Notes: generated by a model from the letters alone, not told the origin. 64,000 nucleotides of DNA from Mytilus californianus (GCF_021869535.1 NW_026262701.1:4417501-4481500); one strand, 5' to 3'; positions 21,415 through 32,478 are shown, counted from the stretch's first letter. A program made the numbers and translations.

Positions 21415-22240
21415 GTAAGTTTACAAATATAATCTACAACCTAAAATCAATTATTTTTCATTTTCTAAAGACAATATACTGTTTGTAAATGAACAGGTAC
21501 ACATCCTAACAGCTTGTCTAAAAGTCGAAGGACACTTTAGATATCTTTGGTTTTTCAGATAGCAGATCAATTGCTTGATCTGTAGTTTTACCGATTAAGT
21601 ATTGTATCCTACGCAGGGTTAGCAGGATACGTTTGCTCTGTATACCCAATGGTTCACGCTCATTTTGGAGTTAATAAGATTCCCGCAGATTTTGTGTGTC
21701 ACCTTGATTTGTATCTTTTTAATCGATTCATAATTATTGAACATCGGTAAACTACAGTTGCCTAATCTAACATTGACCGACGATTCAAAAACTTTTGTTG
21801 CTAGTTTGTTTTGTTTTTTGTTTTTTGTTTATATTAAGGATGGAATTTGTCAAACATGAATAAACAGCTTAGATTATTCGAGCACTTACTTTCAGTCCGA
21901 CTTTTCCTATTTTGTTTTTTGTGTTTGAAGTTTTTCTCACTCTGTTTTTATGAGCAGGATTTTGGCAAATTATTGTTTGTCTTTGTGGGTTTTTTTTTCT
22001 GGCCATCGCTTTGTATGTCTTTCTTCAACTTATGCTTTAAAGGACCTACTTGATATAATTTATATATATCATGATATAATACGTATTTAAATGATAAATT
22101 GTGACTAAATGTTTAGTTAATGAATATTGTAGTTGCAGGTTGTCATGCCAATATGCATTGTTAAGGGTATAGCTGTTCAGTGGATCCGATTTCGGTTTTG
22201 ATTTTCTCAAGAGTAACTATATTTGGTTTTCCAATTTTTG
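21415..22240. other. Intron sequence
   Basis: No supported gene. The hydrophobic open frame at 21847-22053 is T-rich sequence without homology that I can see. Confidence 0.35.
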
Positions 22241-22455
22241 GGTATCGAGTGTACGTCTTTTTAGTATCTGTTTTTATCAATGCTTTGGTCTCGAGTGTAC
22301 GTCTTTTTAGTATCTGTTTTTATCAATGCTTGGGTCTTGAGTGTACGTCTTTTTAGTATCGGTTTTTATCAATGCTTGGGTTTCGAGTGTACGTCTTTTT
22401 AGTACAATTTGTATCTGTTTTTATCAATGCTTGGGTCTCAAGTGTACGTCTTTTT
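22240..22455 (+). repeat. 46-bp minisatellite, about 4.5 copies
   Basis: GAGTGTACGTCTTTTTAGTA followed by TCTGTTTTTATCAATGCTTGGGTCTC. The phrase starts at 22247, 22293, 22339, 22385 and, after a 9-base insertion, 22440. Confidence 0.9.
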
Positions 22456-22783
22456 TATGTATTTATATTTTACTTAATGTGTAATTTATCGAGAAAGTGA
22501 ATACTATATACAACATGTACTATAAACTTCAAAAACTTTGTATCGGCATCATTGTCAATTTACTATCAACTACAAAAATATTGTTGTGTCTTTGTCAATT
22601 TTACTATCAACTACAACACATTTTGTTTGTTGACGTCTTTGGTAGATTTATTTGTATGCTTGTTTGAATTTTTAGTCAGTTGTGTTGTATGTCTGTGATC
22701 TATCTTTACACAGTTTTGACTGCTGGATCATAATTATTGTCACATTAATCTGTTCTATCAGTTTGGGTTGCTTATATAAAAAT

Positions 22784-23285
22784 AGAAATAAGGAGAAGTG
22801 GTAGGATTGCCAATGAGACAACTATCCACCAAGGTTCAAATGATGTGGATGTAAGCAATTATAGGATACTGTACGGCCTTAAACAATGAGAAAAACCCAT
22901 ACCGTATAAACGACTGTAAATGGACCCGACTTGAAAAATATATAACAATTCAATTGAGAAAACAAACGGCATAATTTATAACAAAATAATTTACGAAAAA
23001 CAAGTATGACAGACATGAACCAACAACAACCACTGAATTACAGGCTCCTGACTTTGGACAGCCAAATACATAATGTGGCGGTGTTAAACATGTTTGTGGG
23101 CGCCCAACACTCTCAATAACCTGGGACAGTAGTTTAACTGCACAACTTATGAACACACCATAAAAATCAGTTGAAAAAGGGTTAAACTCATCAGATTGAT
23201 ACAAAGCAATAAAACAAGAAACAAAAGCACAGAACGGACGGGGTAGGGTATTTATAAATCCCCACAACAAAAAAGACACTAAATA
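22784..23285 (+). repeat. Dispersed repeat A, near full copy (~500 bp)
   Basis: Begins AATAAGGAGAAGTGGTAGGA, TTGCCAATGAGACAACTATCC, continues with ACGGCCTTAAACAATGAG, CACTGAATTACAGGCTCCTGA, ATGTGGCGGTGTTAAACATG and ends near TTGAAAAAGGGTTAAACTCATC. I recognise it as one of the most frequent mussel interspersed repeats. The 109-codon minus-strand frame inside is a by-product. Confidence 0.7.
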
Positions 23286-23289
23286 AAGA

Positions 23290-23765
23290 CCTTGGAGTAC
23301 TCGAAGTTACTTATAGCTATTTCAAAGACAAAAAACTGATAAAAAAAATTATGTATCTAAGACTAAAATATCAATCAGTACACATCCAACATCCAATGGA
23401 TTTAGTGTAAAGACGTCATTAACAGTCAAAGAAAAACATGACCTTGTGCAATGCCAAATTACAGGTATTGACTTATTGTAGAACCGTGAATGTGCATATG
23501 TATATAACAATAATATTTAGTTTGTTTTGATTTAATGATAACAAACTCAACATTTATACCAATAAAAACAATATTTAAAGCTCTAATTACAGTGTTCAAT
23601 GATATGTTACCTTTTAGCATAAGTTTATTTAAAGGATCGATAAGTTTACCCGGATCGTATCTAAATTTCCGTGCTAGTTAAACCCTATCTCGGTAAAAAT
23701 TAGGATGTGTTATTATACCTCAGTATGTATTTTCTTTATAAAATTATAGACGAATACATTAACTA
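23290..23765. other. Intron sequence
   Basis: AT-rich. No supported features. Confidence 0.35.
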
Positions 23766-23769
23766 TTTA

Positions 23770-23895
23770 CGAAATTGTCTGAAAAAGACTATTAACCGCT
23801 TAATAGTTTCAAACTATATTTGGAAAATGTCTGTACTAAGTCTGGAATATGACAGTTGTTTTTCACTCGTTCCGTTGGTTAATAACGTTTAATTT
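23770..23895 (+). repeat. Dispersed repeat E, diverged copy
   Basis: GGAAAATGTCTGTACTAAGT followed by CTGGAATATGACAGTTGTTTTTCACTCGTTCC. Compare AAATGCCTGTACCAAGTCAGGAATATGACAGTTG at 51595. Confidence 0.55.
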
Positions 23896-24655
23896 TTCAA
23901 CTTTTATGTATTTCCCCTTTTTCTTTTATACTTAATTCTACAACTTAATCAGTTCCATGCATGGTCACCATCAAGTATTAATGTTCGATACGATGTGTGT
24001 GTGTTTGAATGAAAGACATTTTTTACTTACAATGCCTAAAAAAAACTTCGTATTTGCACGTTTTTTGTCTTATTCCATATCATCGTATTTGTAAATAGTT
24101 TGTAGTAGTATATCGAATTACAAACGTAAAGCAGGTGATATTAGCCCTGTCGACGCATCTGGTCTCGCTCCGTTTGAGCACCTGCAGTTTCCTCATTTAT
24201 TCCCTTGGTTTGGGCATTCAAAATGGATTTTAGAGTTTTGAGGTCCGTGAACTAGTGTTGCTTCTTAGATTACATCTGTTTATTCTTCATCAAATTTGAG
24301 TGTATCCGAAATTTGTATAGACATCATGCAAGGATAGATAATTTGGCGTTCTTCCAATCTACTTGTAGTTTTTATAACTCATATATATATAGAATAATTA
24401 TGAATATAATATGTGTTTTCAGCCGTGTATCACCTTCACTGGTGATCCGATGGATGGATGGATCTGTCGTAGAGTTAAGTGTTTAGACGTACTTATCAAA
24501 ATAATTATTTCTGTGACTGTATCTTACGATCCTTTACGATAGATATTTAGCTAATCTGCAATCAATTCCATCTTCATGCCAAATATATCATGTACTGTGT
24601 TACAACTCTAGATTCTACTGACGAGGAAAGGTAACACTAGGCCACCGAAAGCTGA
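23896..24655. other. Intron sequence
   Basis: No gene supported. Contains a GC-richer phrase near 24135-24195 (CCCTGTCGACGCATCTGGTC) that may be another dispersed repeat. Confidence 0.35.
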
Positions 24656-24670
24656 ATTATTAGTTTAGTA

Positions 24671-24820
24671 TAGGTGACCGAGTGGTCTAGAGCGATGGAC
24701 ACAGTGCAGACGGTGTTGTTTCGACATCCTAATAGCATGAGTTCGAATCCCGGCGAGGGAAGAACAAAAATTTGCTTCCGCAAATTTGTAGATTTAACAT
24801 TGTTGTGCTGATATTTAGAA

Positions 24821-24860
<40 letters not shown>
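24671..24860 (+). repeat. tRNA-derived SINE ending in (TA)n
   Basis: A tRNA-like head with an A box (GGTGACCGAGTGGTCTAGAG) and a B box (GAGTTCGAATCCCGGCGAGG) spaced as in class II (Leu/Ser-like) tRNAs. It is followed by a non-tRNA body (ATTTGCTTCCGCAAATTTGT hairpin, TTGTTGTGCTGATATTTAG) and a (TA)n tract at 24823-24858. No CCA or intact acceptor stem follows the B box, so it is not a functional tRNA gene. Confidence 0.65.
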
Positions 24861-24861
24861 G

Positions 24862-25015
24862 GACTCTAATGTGCGATGGTACTCTAAAGTGCGATGGTCA
24901 CGCTAAAGTGCGATGGTATACGCTAAAGTGCGATGTTGTCAAACGCTAAAGTGCGATGGTATGACACGCTAAAGTGCGATGGTATAGCACGCTAAAGTGC
25001 ACGCGATGGTGTAAC
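24862..25015 (+). repeat. Tandem CTAAAGTGCGATGG array, left end of an inverted pair
   Basis: Seven copies of CGCTAAAGTGCGATGGT with variable 3-9 base linkers. Inverted single copies (GCCATCGGACTTTAGCGTC and ACCATCGTACTTTAGCT) lie at 25910-25965 next to another TATATA run, so the block is bounded like a TIR element (about 24860-25975). Confidence 0.75.
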
Positions 25016-25139
25016 AGGAATGGGGTTCAGGCAATGGTTTTCGTTTGTTTCTGTGTTCCTACTATTGTAGTTTTTCGTTTATTATTATGTTTATTCATCA
25101 AGCCGTTGTCTTTCTCTTTTTATTTGGTTTACACTGGAC

Positions 25140-25270
25140 ATTGTGTGGCCCTATGTATATATAATAAATAGTTTGCTATGCGGCGTAGGCTAAGGCTCCA
25201 TGTTAAAGGCCGTAGTTATTAGTTGCATATATAAACGACATTTGGTCTTAAGTATATATGTGTCTCATTT
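25140..25270 (-). repeat. Dispersed repeat A, minus-strand fragment
   Basis: GGCTCCATGTTAAAGGCCGT, then TTGCATATATAAACGACATTTGGTC and TATATGTGTCTCA, the reverse-complement order of repeat A. It lies inside the CTAAAGTGCGATGG-bounded block. Confidence 0.5.
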
Positions 25271-25719
25271 TTTTATTCAAAGTACGATAGTTGTCAAAAA
25301 AAGTGTAATGGGTACATTGCGATGATATCCAATGTTCCGCGTTTAAGGCCATGCGGTAACCTATAGTTGCTTACATTAATGACATTTGGTCTATCTAGTC
25401 GTTAGGTTACTGTCTAGTTGACGTATATCTATACCTTTAACAGAAATAACGAACCATATTGTAAAAAATGTTTTATAGAATGATTCCATTAGAAAGTAAA
25501 AAGAAGACTTTATTTCACGCAAGTTCATAACATCAGTTCTGATTACAAACATAGAAGCTGCTAAATTAAAATTGAACGAATTTAATTCCTCAACATCCAA
25601 GTGAGCCATCTCCAGAATCTCCTTTTCCTCTTACGTTAAATTATATTTTGTAACCTTAACATGAATAGTAGAAATACTAAAATTATTTCAGAATAAATGA
25701 TCAAATGATCATGCATATG

Positions 25720-25785
25720 GTCGTCCTGTATATGCATGTGATATTTGCCACTTTACGTTCAACAAGCAACAATAAGTTTATATTA
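25720..25785 (+). repeat. Dispersed repeat D, copy 2
   Basis: GGTCGTCCTGTATATGCATG followed by TGATATTTGCCACTTTACGTTCAACAAGCAACAA. Confidence 0.55.
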
Positions 25786-26084
25786 CTTTATCAATTAATT
25801 TTACCGAACTACTGAAAAATATGGTTTTCAAAGTGTTTCATACACATCGTCACTATTAAGGTAATCCGCTTTTTCATTTTTGTTGATTTCCATTGTTGTC
25901 GGGTATTGAGCCATCGGACTTTAGCGTCTTCCATTTAATAACACAGACCATCGTACTTTAGCTTTAACTTATATATATATATAAACAAGTTTAAATTGAA
26001 AACAACGTTCAAACCTATGATTGCGTTGGATAAAAACCGCAATTTTTATACGTGTGCATGCAAAACAAATTTCTTGTTAGAGGG

Positions 26085-26085
<1 letters not shown>

Positions 26086-26142
<57 letters not shown>
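26086..26142. repeat. (TA)n microsatellite
   Basis: About 28 uninterrupted TA dinucleotides. Confidence 0.95.
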
Positions 26143-26147
<5 letters not shown>

Positions 26148-26197
26148 TAAATTAAGTTATGATTTTAGATACATTACAGACCTTCTAAATTCAAACT

Positions 26198-26440
26198 GAC
26201 CACACGCACGATACACGCACGCACGATACACGCACGGTGAATGCACGATACACGCACGGTGAATGCACGATACACGATACACGCACGATGAGCGATGAGC
26301 GTTACACGGAGGATTAACGAAAAATGAATGATGAATGATGAACGCACGATACACGCACGATGCACGATGAATGATGAACACACGATACACGCACGATACA
26401 AGCACGGTGAATGGTTCATTGACGAATGAACGATAAGCGC
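26198..26440 (+). repeat. Minisatellite of CACGATACACG / GATGAATGATGA motifs
   Basis: Irregular tandem array of ACACGCACGATAC, GGTGAATGCACGATACACG and GAATGATGAACGCACG. The two overlapping minus-strand frames rich in Tyr-Arg-Ala and Val-His-Arg are translation artefacts of the array. Confidence 0.9.
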
Positions 26441-26929
26441 TTAATACACGGTTCTCAAAGCCATTTTATTTGGAATTGCATTTAAAATTGATGTATGATA
26501 ATGAAAATCTATAAGGGTATACAAATTTTAGATATCTCGCTTTCTGTGTTGATTGGTCGACAGTTTTACTAAAGACTCCATGTATTAAATAAATTAATTG
26601 TAGTATAGTATTTCCAATATCAATGAGTGTTGTCAAATTATAAAACTCATCGATTTTATAATTCTACTTAATATAAATAATTTATAAATTGCTACGTTTT
26701 AAAGAGCGGCGATTCCAGCCATTTTTAAAAAGAGGGTTCTCAACCCAGGATAAAAGGGGTGGTTTTAACCATATGTTCCCATTCAAATGCATTGACCCCC
26801 TTCTTTTTATCTGCCTAAATTTGTAACCTTAACTAATTAATTATCATATGTTTACGTTCCGAAATTTAGGAAATATTTGTATGTTTCGAAGTTTAGTATG
26901 ATGTCCATTATCACTGAACTAAAATTCAT

Positions 26930-27045
26930 TTTTGTTTAGGGACCAGCTGAAAAACGCCTTCGGTGCGGGATTTTCTACCCATTGGTGGCCTTCGACTGTT
27001 TTCTGCCTGTACGTCTAAACACTGCTAAGGACTTATAATATGCCA
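26930..27045 (-). repeat. Dispersed repeat B, minus-strand fragment
   Basis: GGGACCAGCTGAAAAACGCC, GGTGCGGGATTTTCTACC and CATTGGTGGCCTTCGACTGTT are the reverse complement of the AACAGCCGAAGGCCACCAATGG...CAGCTGGCCCC part of repeat B (43190-43260). Confidence 0.6.
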
Positions 27046-27469
27046 CTAAGGACTAGAAAGGACGTGTTACTTGTACTCTGTTTTCATACTATGGTAGAGA
27101 TAGATAGATTTTTATTACATAAATTCCAATTTTTAAAGAAAAAGAATCACCATTAAATGAGTAGTTGAACAATATTTGGAACGTGCCGGTTTTTCCTTGA
27201 TATTGCCGAAAATCAGTGATCCGACTGACACGAGCGAACTTACATAACAACTGATTAAACAATCATAATATCTTTTTTTTTTACTTAAGTTACAATGTTC
27301 CTTATATTATCAGAATCGTATGAGTTAATTTTGAGCAAAATATATAATTTGTCAGAAAAATCTGATTCGTACAAATTAATTAGCTAAGAAAATGAAATTT
27401 ACCAAATAATGAGAAAATTTAAACATTTGTAATACCAAATACTTCATAATATACTTCTGAAACGACTTT

Positions 27470-27540
27470 TCGTCCTGAATATGCATGAAATTTTTGCCAC
27501 TGGACGTTTAAACAACCACTGAATAATCAATCAATCAAAT
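27470..27540 (+). repeat. Dispersed repeat D, copy 3
   Basis: CGTCCTGAATATGCATGAAA followed by TTTTTGCCACTGGACGTTTAAACAACC, then AATCAATCAATCAA. Confidence 0.6.
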
Positions 27541-28137
27541 TTTGCTCTCAGTAAAAATGAATTAAACAATATAAGCCACAATTGTATCCATCACTTGGTG
27601 TCTGTTGTTTGTTTGTACAGTAAACATACTGAATCTATTATATTCCTTATACAATTTCAAGTATGTAATAAAATTCATACATATTTTCAAACATCCTGGC
27701 ACTTCAAATTTCTAGGAGGTGAGATTCTCGGGGTTTTACCTGAAACTCTTTGGGAAATGCATTTTTTAATTCCAATTCCAATTCCAAACTGTAAAAGATA
27801 TACCAAGGTTTTTTAAAATGCATTTCTAATTTGATAAGAAGATTTGAAAAAAAAACGATCTCAATGGTAGTTGAAATTATTCAGCACTTAACAATTTTCT
27901 ATATTTTACATTTAATCATAAACCGATGAATATTAAATGATTTTTAAAAAATTAAAAAAAATATTTTTATTCTAATATATCTAAATATCTGGGTTATTTT
28001 CTTATCCAAATAATTATTTTTTCATTTTTTTAAGGAAAAAGTGTTATCAGTTATTGCCCCCTCATTTTAGACATGCCATTTTGCTTGATACATTGTAGCT
28101 TTAATACACAGGATTAACGTCATACTGGGGGAGGGTC
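27541..28137. other. Intron sequence
   Basis: AT-rich, no supported feature. Confidence 0.3.
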
Positions 28138-28160
28138 AGTTACTTACTTACTTACTTGAC

Positions 28161-29777
28161 TTAATCCACTTCGTCCCATGGGGGACATAGGGCGACCACA
28201 GTAGCTTTCCATCTTTTCCTGTCCTTGGCTAGTTTCTTTGCTTCACCCCATGTTTTCCCAATTTTCTGTAGATCAGATGTAAGATCTCTGCGCCAGGTGG
28301 ATTTTGGTCGCCCTCTTTTACGATGACCCTGAGGATTCCAATCTAACGCCTGTCTAGTTACATTTGTGTTGTTTTTACGTAAAGTGTGTCCAATCCATTT
28401 CCATCTGCGTGTTGTTATCGTTCTTTCTATTGGTTCTTGTCTTGTCCTTTTCCACAATTCTTTGTTGCTAATGGTGTTTGGCCACTTGATTCCAATGATG
28501 TTTCTTAGACACCTGTTTATGAAAACTTGTAATGTTTTTGTAGATGCAGCTGTTAGTCTCCAAGTTTCTGACCCATAGAGAAGTATAGATTTTACATTTG
28601 AGTTGAAGATCCTGATTTTGGTGTTTGTTCTAAGTGCTTTGCTCCTCCAGACTGGTTTAAGGATAGCAAAGGCTTGTTGAGCTTTTCTTTTTCTTGATTG
28701 GATGTCTTCATCTGTCCCTCCTGATGTACTGATGACACTTCCAAGATATGTAAACTCTCGGACATCTTCAATTTCAGCATCTCTCACTTTGGTTTTGTTA
28801 AGTTGGTTTGCGTTTACCCTCATAGATTTTGTCTTTTTCGAATTGATGTATAGTCCTACTTGTTTTGCCGTTGTTTCAAGGTTGGTTGCTTGGTTTTGTG
28901 AGTCTTCAAGGCGATGGGAAAGCTGGCAGATATCGTCTGCAAAGTCAAGGTCTTCGAGGCATGACTGTAATGTCCATTTAATACCTAGAGGAGTGTTGTA
29001 TGATTTCCGACTCACCCAATCTATAACTATCAGAAAAAGGAGAGGGGAAAGTAAACATCCTTGTCTGACACCGGTTGATACAGGAAATGGATCTGTCAGA
29101 GTCTCTGCATGGCTCACTTGACATGTAAAACCGTCATAGAGCTGTTGGATGACGGATATGATTTTTTCAGGTATTCCATAATATCTAAGGATGTTCCACA
29201 GTACTTGATGGTCTATACTATCAAAGGCCCTCTCGAAATCTACAAATGTTAGGTATAGGGATGTCTGCCACTCAATGGTTTGCTCAATGATGATTCTTAA
29301 TGTGGCAATTTGGTCAATACATGATCTCTCTTGTCTGAAACCGGCCTGTTCATCTCTCAGTAACTTATCAACTTCTTTCTTTAACCTCTGTAGGATGATG
29401 TGACATAGGACTTTGCTAGGAATGGAAAGCAAAATAATACCTCTCCAGTTGCTACAGATTGATTTGTCACCTTTCTTTGGTAGTTTAATAAGGATTCCTT
29501 TACGCCAGTCATCAGGTATATGTTCGTCATTCCATATTTTGTTTAGTAGTTGATGAAGTTTATCAATACAGATGTTATCCATTGCCTTTATAGCTTCAGG
29601 GGGTATGTTGTCAATTCCTCCTGCTTTTCCATTCTTTAGTTGTTTTATTGCAGCATTTACCTCTGCTTTAGTTATATCTCCTGTCTTGATATTCAGGACC
29701 TGTCTCCCTTTTATGTCAGGTGGGTCAATTGGAGGGGGTCTGTTTAGCACTTCTTCAAAATGATCTTTCCATCGTTT
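28161..29777 (-). pseudogene. RTE LINE reverse transcriptase half (about 538 codons)
   Basis: The frame continues directly from the endonuclease. RT motifs: GKAGGIDNIPPEAIK (fingers), LIKLPKKGDKSICSNWRGI, QAGFRQERSCIDQI, TFVDFERAFDSIDHQVLW (motif A), GVRQGCLLSPLLFLIVIDW (motif B), LDFADDICQLSH (motif C, catalytic FADD intact), FTYLGSVIS and SILLYGSETW. The C-terminal RRWKWIGHTLRK and RGRPKSTWRRDL are typical of this LINE type. Nothing in the RT core is broken. The plus-strand frames in this span are shadows. Confidence 0.9.
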
Positions 29778-31010
29778 TTATTGTTCTTTAATTTTGGTAA
29801 TAACATTGCCATTTTTATCTTTTACTGTAGCGTTTGAGTTGGATCTTCTGCCACTTAGTTGTTTAGTTGTGTTGTAGAGAGATTTTATGTCTCCTTTGCT
29901 ACACGCAATTTCTGCTTCTTGTGCTAGTTGTTCAACATAGTCTCTTTTGTCATGTTTACAGTTCTTCACTTCTTTGTCTTTCTCTCTATAAAGGTCTTGT
30001 GTTTGTCTTTTCTGTTGTCTTGTGGTGGTATTTAAGACTTTTTCTTTGGCTTTTCTCCTTTCTTCAACCTTAACCCATGTATTATGTGACATCCAGTTTT
30101 TGCGTTTATACTGCATATATCCTAATGTTTCCTCGCATGTTTCTAGAATTACATTTTTTGTCTGCTCCCATGTGTTGTTAATATCATTGTTCTCTATATC
30201 AAGGTCACTTATAGCTGAGAATCTGTTTTGAAGAGATATTTGAAATTCTTCTCTTATGTTTGGTATTTTAAGCTTCCCAACGTTAAACTTTCTTCTTTTG
30301 ACAACTGTTTTTTTTTGGGCTAAAAGTTTCATCTTTATTGACCCTATAACTAGATGATGGTCTGATGCTGCATCTGCTCCTCTTTTTACCCTTACATCTT
30401 GCAGTGATGACCTCCATCTCTGAGAAATAGTTATGTGGTCTATTTGGTTTTCTGCATTTCCTGCTGGTGACACCCAGGTTACCTTATGGCAATTCTTGTG
30501 TTTGAAGAGTGTTCCTCCTATGACAAGGTTGTTGGTAGCACAGAGGTCTGCAAATAGTTCACCATTTTCGTTCATTTTTCCTATCCCATGAGGACCGATT
30601 TCTCTCTCCCATCCCTTTCTTTCTGATCCAACCTTAGCATTTAGGTCACCCATAAGTACCAATAGGTCCCTTTTTGGTACTTTTTCTATAGTTGTTTGTA
30701 ATGAGTGGTAGAAGTCTTCCTTTTCACAGTCATCTGCACCATTGGTTGGGGCGTATACTTGTATCACGGTGGTTTTTTGGAAACGTGAGTTAAAGCGTGC
30801 TGTGATAATTCTTGGTGAGATGGGATTCCACTCTATCAGAGCTGTTTTAGATCTTTTTGTTATTAGAAATCCAACTCCCTTTTCATGTGGGTCATTTTGT
30901 TTGGTGTTTCCGGAATATATAATTGTGTGGCCTGTATTCAAATTTGTCATGCCTGATGTGTTCCATCTAACTTCGCTTAGTCCTAGAATTTCAATCTTGT
31001 ATCTATTCAT
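29778..31010 (-). pseudogene. RTE LINE endonuclease half (410 codons to in-frame stop)
   Basis: An apurinic-type endonuclease of LINEs, related to proteins often annotated as craniofacial development protein 2-like. Visible motifs: EILGLSEVRWN (catalytic Glu), KGVGFLI, VIQVYAPTN, LLVLMGDLNAKVG (Asp-x-Asn), NQIDHITIS and ASDHHLVIG (the final Asp-His). The linker is Lys-rich with KNWMSHNTW. It ends at TAA 29778-29780 (KIKEQ-stop) and continues in the same frame as RT with KRWKDHFEEVLNRPPP, so one substitution separates the halves. The N-terminal ~20 residues of the endonuclease are missing or degenerate. Confidence 0.85.
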
Positions 31011-31075
31011 CTCTTTTGCTACTTGTGGGTCAGTTAAGCTGCTACTTATGCTATTAGTATATCTGGAACAGCTTT

Positions 31076-32428
31076 CCCATTCGGAGCATCTTTCGCCTCA
31101 CGCTTACTATGTGTGTCATATATGTGCATAGGTATGTAATCATGGTATTCCACATATTTAATTCCCAGTAGTTTAAATGGTGTATCCATGGCAACAAGCT
31201 GGTTTTATTTGCAATAAAGTATTGCAAAAGGGGGTGCGAAGATGTCACATATGTCCCCAAAATTTGTTTACAAGTAGAATCTCAATCCCTTGAATTGATA
31301 CCTTTTCTGAAACTGTGTACATAGATCTACCAAGAGATCAAATAAAAATCATACCTCTTCCGTTTTATTTTTTTGTAAAATTGGGACAAAAAGTTCGTGT
31401 GAAAAAAAAGGGTTTGTAAACATAACAACAATTTCTGGACCTATCGGCGGTCGGGATATGAAAATACGGACAATCAAACAAAAAGTAGCCCATAAAACAT
31501 TTAAAAAATAATATTGATGTTCCTATAAATCCACTTTAACGGCTTAATTAGTCATCAGCTGTCTAAAACTGAATTTTATTGCACAATAACTTTCATATTT
31601 GAAAAATTCGCCATGGCCAAACTGCGAAACCACAATCCTAACTGTGTATTGCTGCCGTATCTATATTGTCCAAAGTACCGAAGTCACTACATATTCCATT
31701 TTTCCAGGTTACCGTGTTGGTTGTTATCAGTTAAAACGACGAGAAACACTAGTCAATCAGTAATTGCTTCATTTCCGAAACACATAAGTTCAGCCCAGTT
31801 TTCTCGTTTGCTTGGTGCTCAATTTGAAGGTTTTTTTTATATTGGATTGTGTCGACTGTTATTTGTGTTTTCGTATTTTTATTTCATAATGGTGTCTGTA
31901 TTTCTTTTGCATTTTAATTTCCCCTTTGTAACGTATTGCTTTCTTTTTCAAATGTATAAGAACAATAAATCAATATAGTTTATGATTTCCCCAAGGATAA
32001 CACATCAAACGAGAGAAAACACTTAGTTGACATTAATATTCAGTAGAAAATCCAGTAATTTATCTATATATTCTATAGAAAAAACTTCGAATGAATATAA
32101 AAGCCAATTATTTCTTCCGTTCCCCAAAATATTTTTTTTAAAATGAAAGCCCAAAAATAGAAATATGATTACTAAACCATGAAGTGCAAGATACATTTTA
32201 AATAAAACATTAGAGGTAACGAATCAGAACTTGGAAATCGAATGTTAGTATTTTCCCTATCGTATTACAAGAAAATAAAGCGTTTTGTTCCTGATAAAAT
32301 AAAACTACCACATCGCATGACAAGGTTCAACTAAAAAGTAAAAAATACAGTGGAAAGTAATGTTTAAAAGAGGTACTTGGTTCTAATTACTTTGATTTAA
32401 TTTCTTTTATATTCTATTTTCTGAACAG
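31076..32428. other. Intron sequence before the last exon
   Basis: No supported gene. The frame at 31613-31978 (+) is hydrophobic and T-rich, and its second half resembles a minus copy of repeat C, so I do not call it a gene. Confidence 0.35.
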
Positions 32429-32478
32429 ACATAGTTGAATCGGAAGATACAGAAGATCCAGAAAATAACTTTGTATAA
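32429..32478 (+). CDS. Terminal exon: acidic C-terminal tail
   Basis: The acceptor is CTATTTTCTGAACAG (exon from 32429). In phase 1 it continues the frame of the 21370 exon and encodes IVESEDTEDPENNFV before TAA 32476-32478. The 3' UTR follows; its end is not clear. The acidic tail fits a cytosolic C-terminus. The long intron before it makes this the least certain junction of the model. Confidence 0.45.

Larger units (their letters stand above)
28138..31075 (-). mobile_element. RTE-type LINE, almost intact ORF
   Basis: A minus-strand endonuclease-RT polyprotein (31010 to 28161) with a single in-frame TAA (29778-29780). The 3' end is a (TAAG/TTAC)n tract at 28138-28158 instead of poly(A), as in RTE-clade elements. 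The 5' end is near 31075, where the expected N-terminal TWNVRTL motif is no longer visible. It lies antisense in the long last intron of the Ig/membrane gene. High intactness means a young insertion compared with everything else in the window. Confidence 0.85.
10185..32478 (+). other. Gene model: Ig-like domain protein with several membrane segments (six exons seen)
   Basis: Exons at 10185-10526, 15534-15689, 18590-18706, 20436-20501, 21370-21414 and 32429-32478. Every internal exon is a multiple of three and begins and ends in phase 1. All five junctions remain open, and the last exon closes with TAA. This coherence is hard to get by chance and is the main evidence. The order is extracellular Ig-like domain, three hydrophobic segments in successive exons, a Cys/Lys-rich juxtamembrane exon and an acidic tail. 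With the Ig domain outside, three passes put the tail in the cytosol, as its KCCKDKK residues suggest. The signal-peptide exon is not found. I do not recognise an orthologue; an immune or adhesion receptor is inference only. Confidence 0.6.

Noticed and set aside
22138-22165. Possible further exon after TTGCAG
   Set aside because: In phase 1 it stops after seven codons, so it does not extend the gene model.
22950-23279. 109-codon minus-strand frame
   Set aside because: Lies entirely in dispersed repeat A; no independent support.
24671-24765. tRNA gene
   Set aside because: A and B boxes are present, but the acceptor stem is not closed and a SINE body follows.
26157-26419. Two 81-82 codon minus frames rich in Tyr, Arg, Cys and His
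   Set aside because: Translation of a CACGATACACG minisatellite.
28366-31131. Plus-strand frames (up to 139 codons)
   Set aside because: Shadows of the minus-strand RTE LINE.
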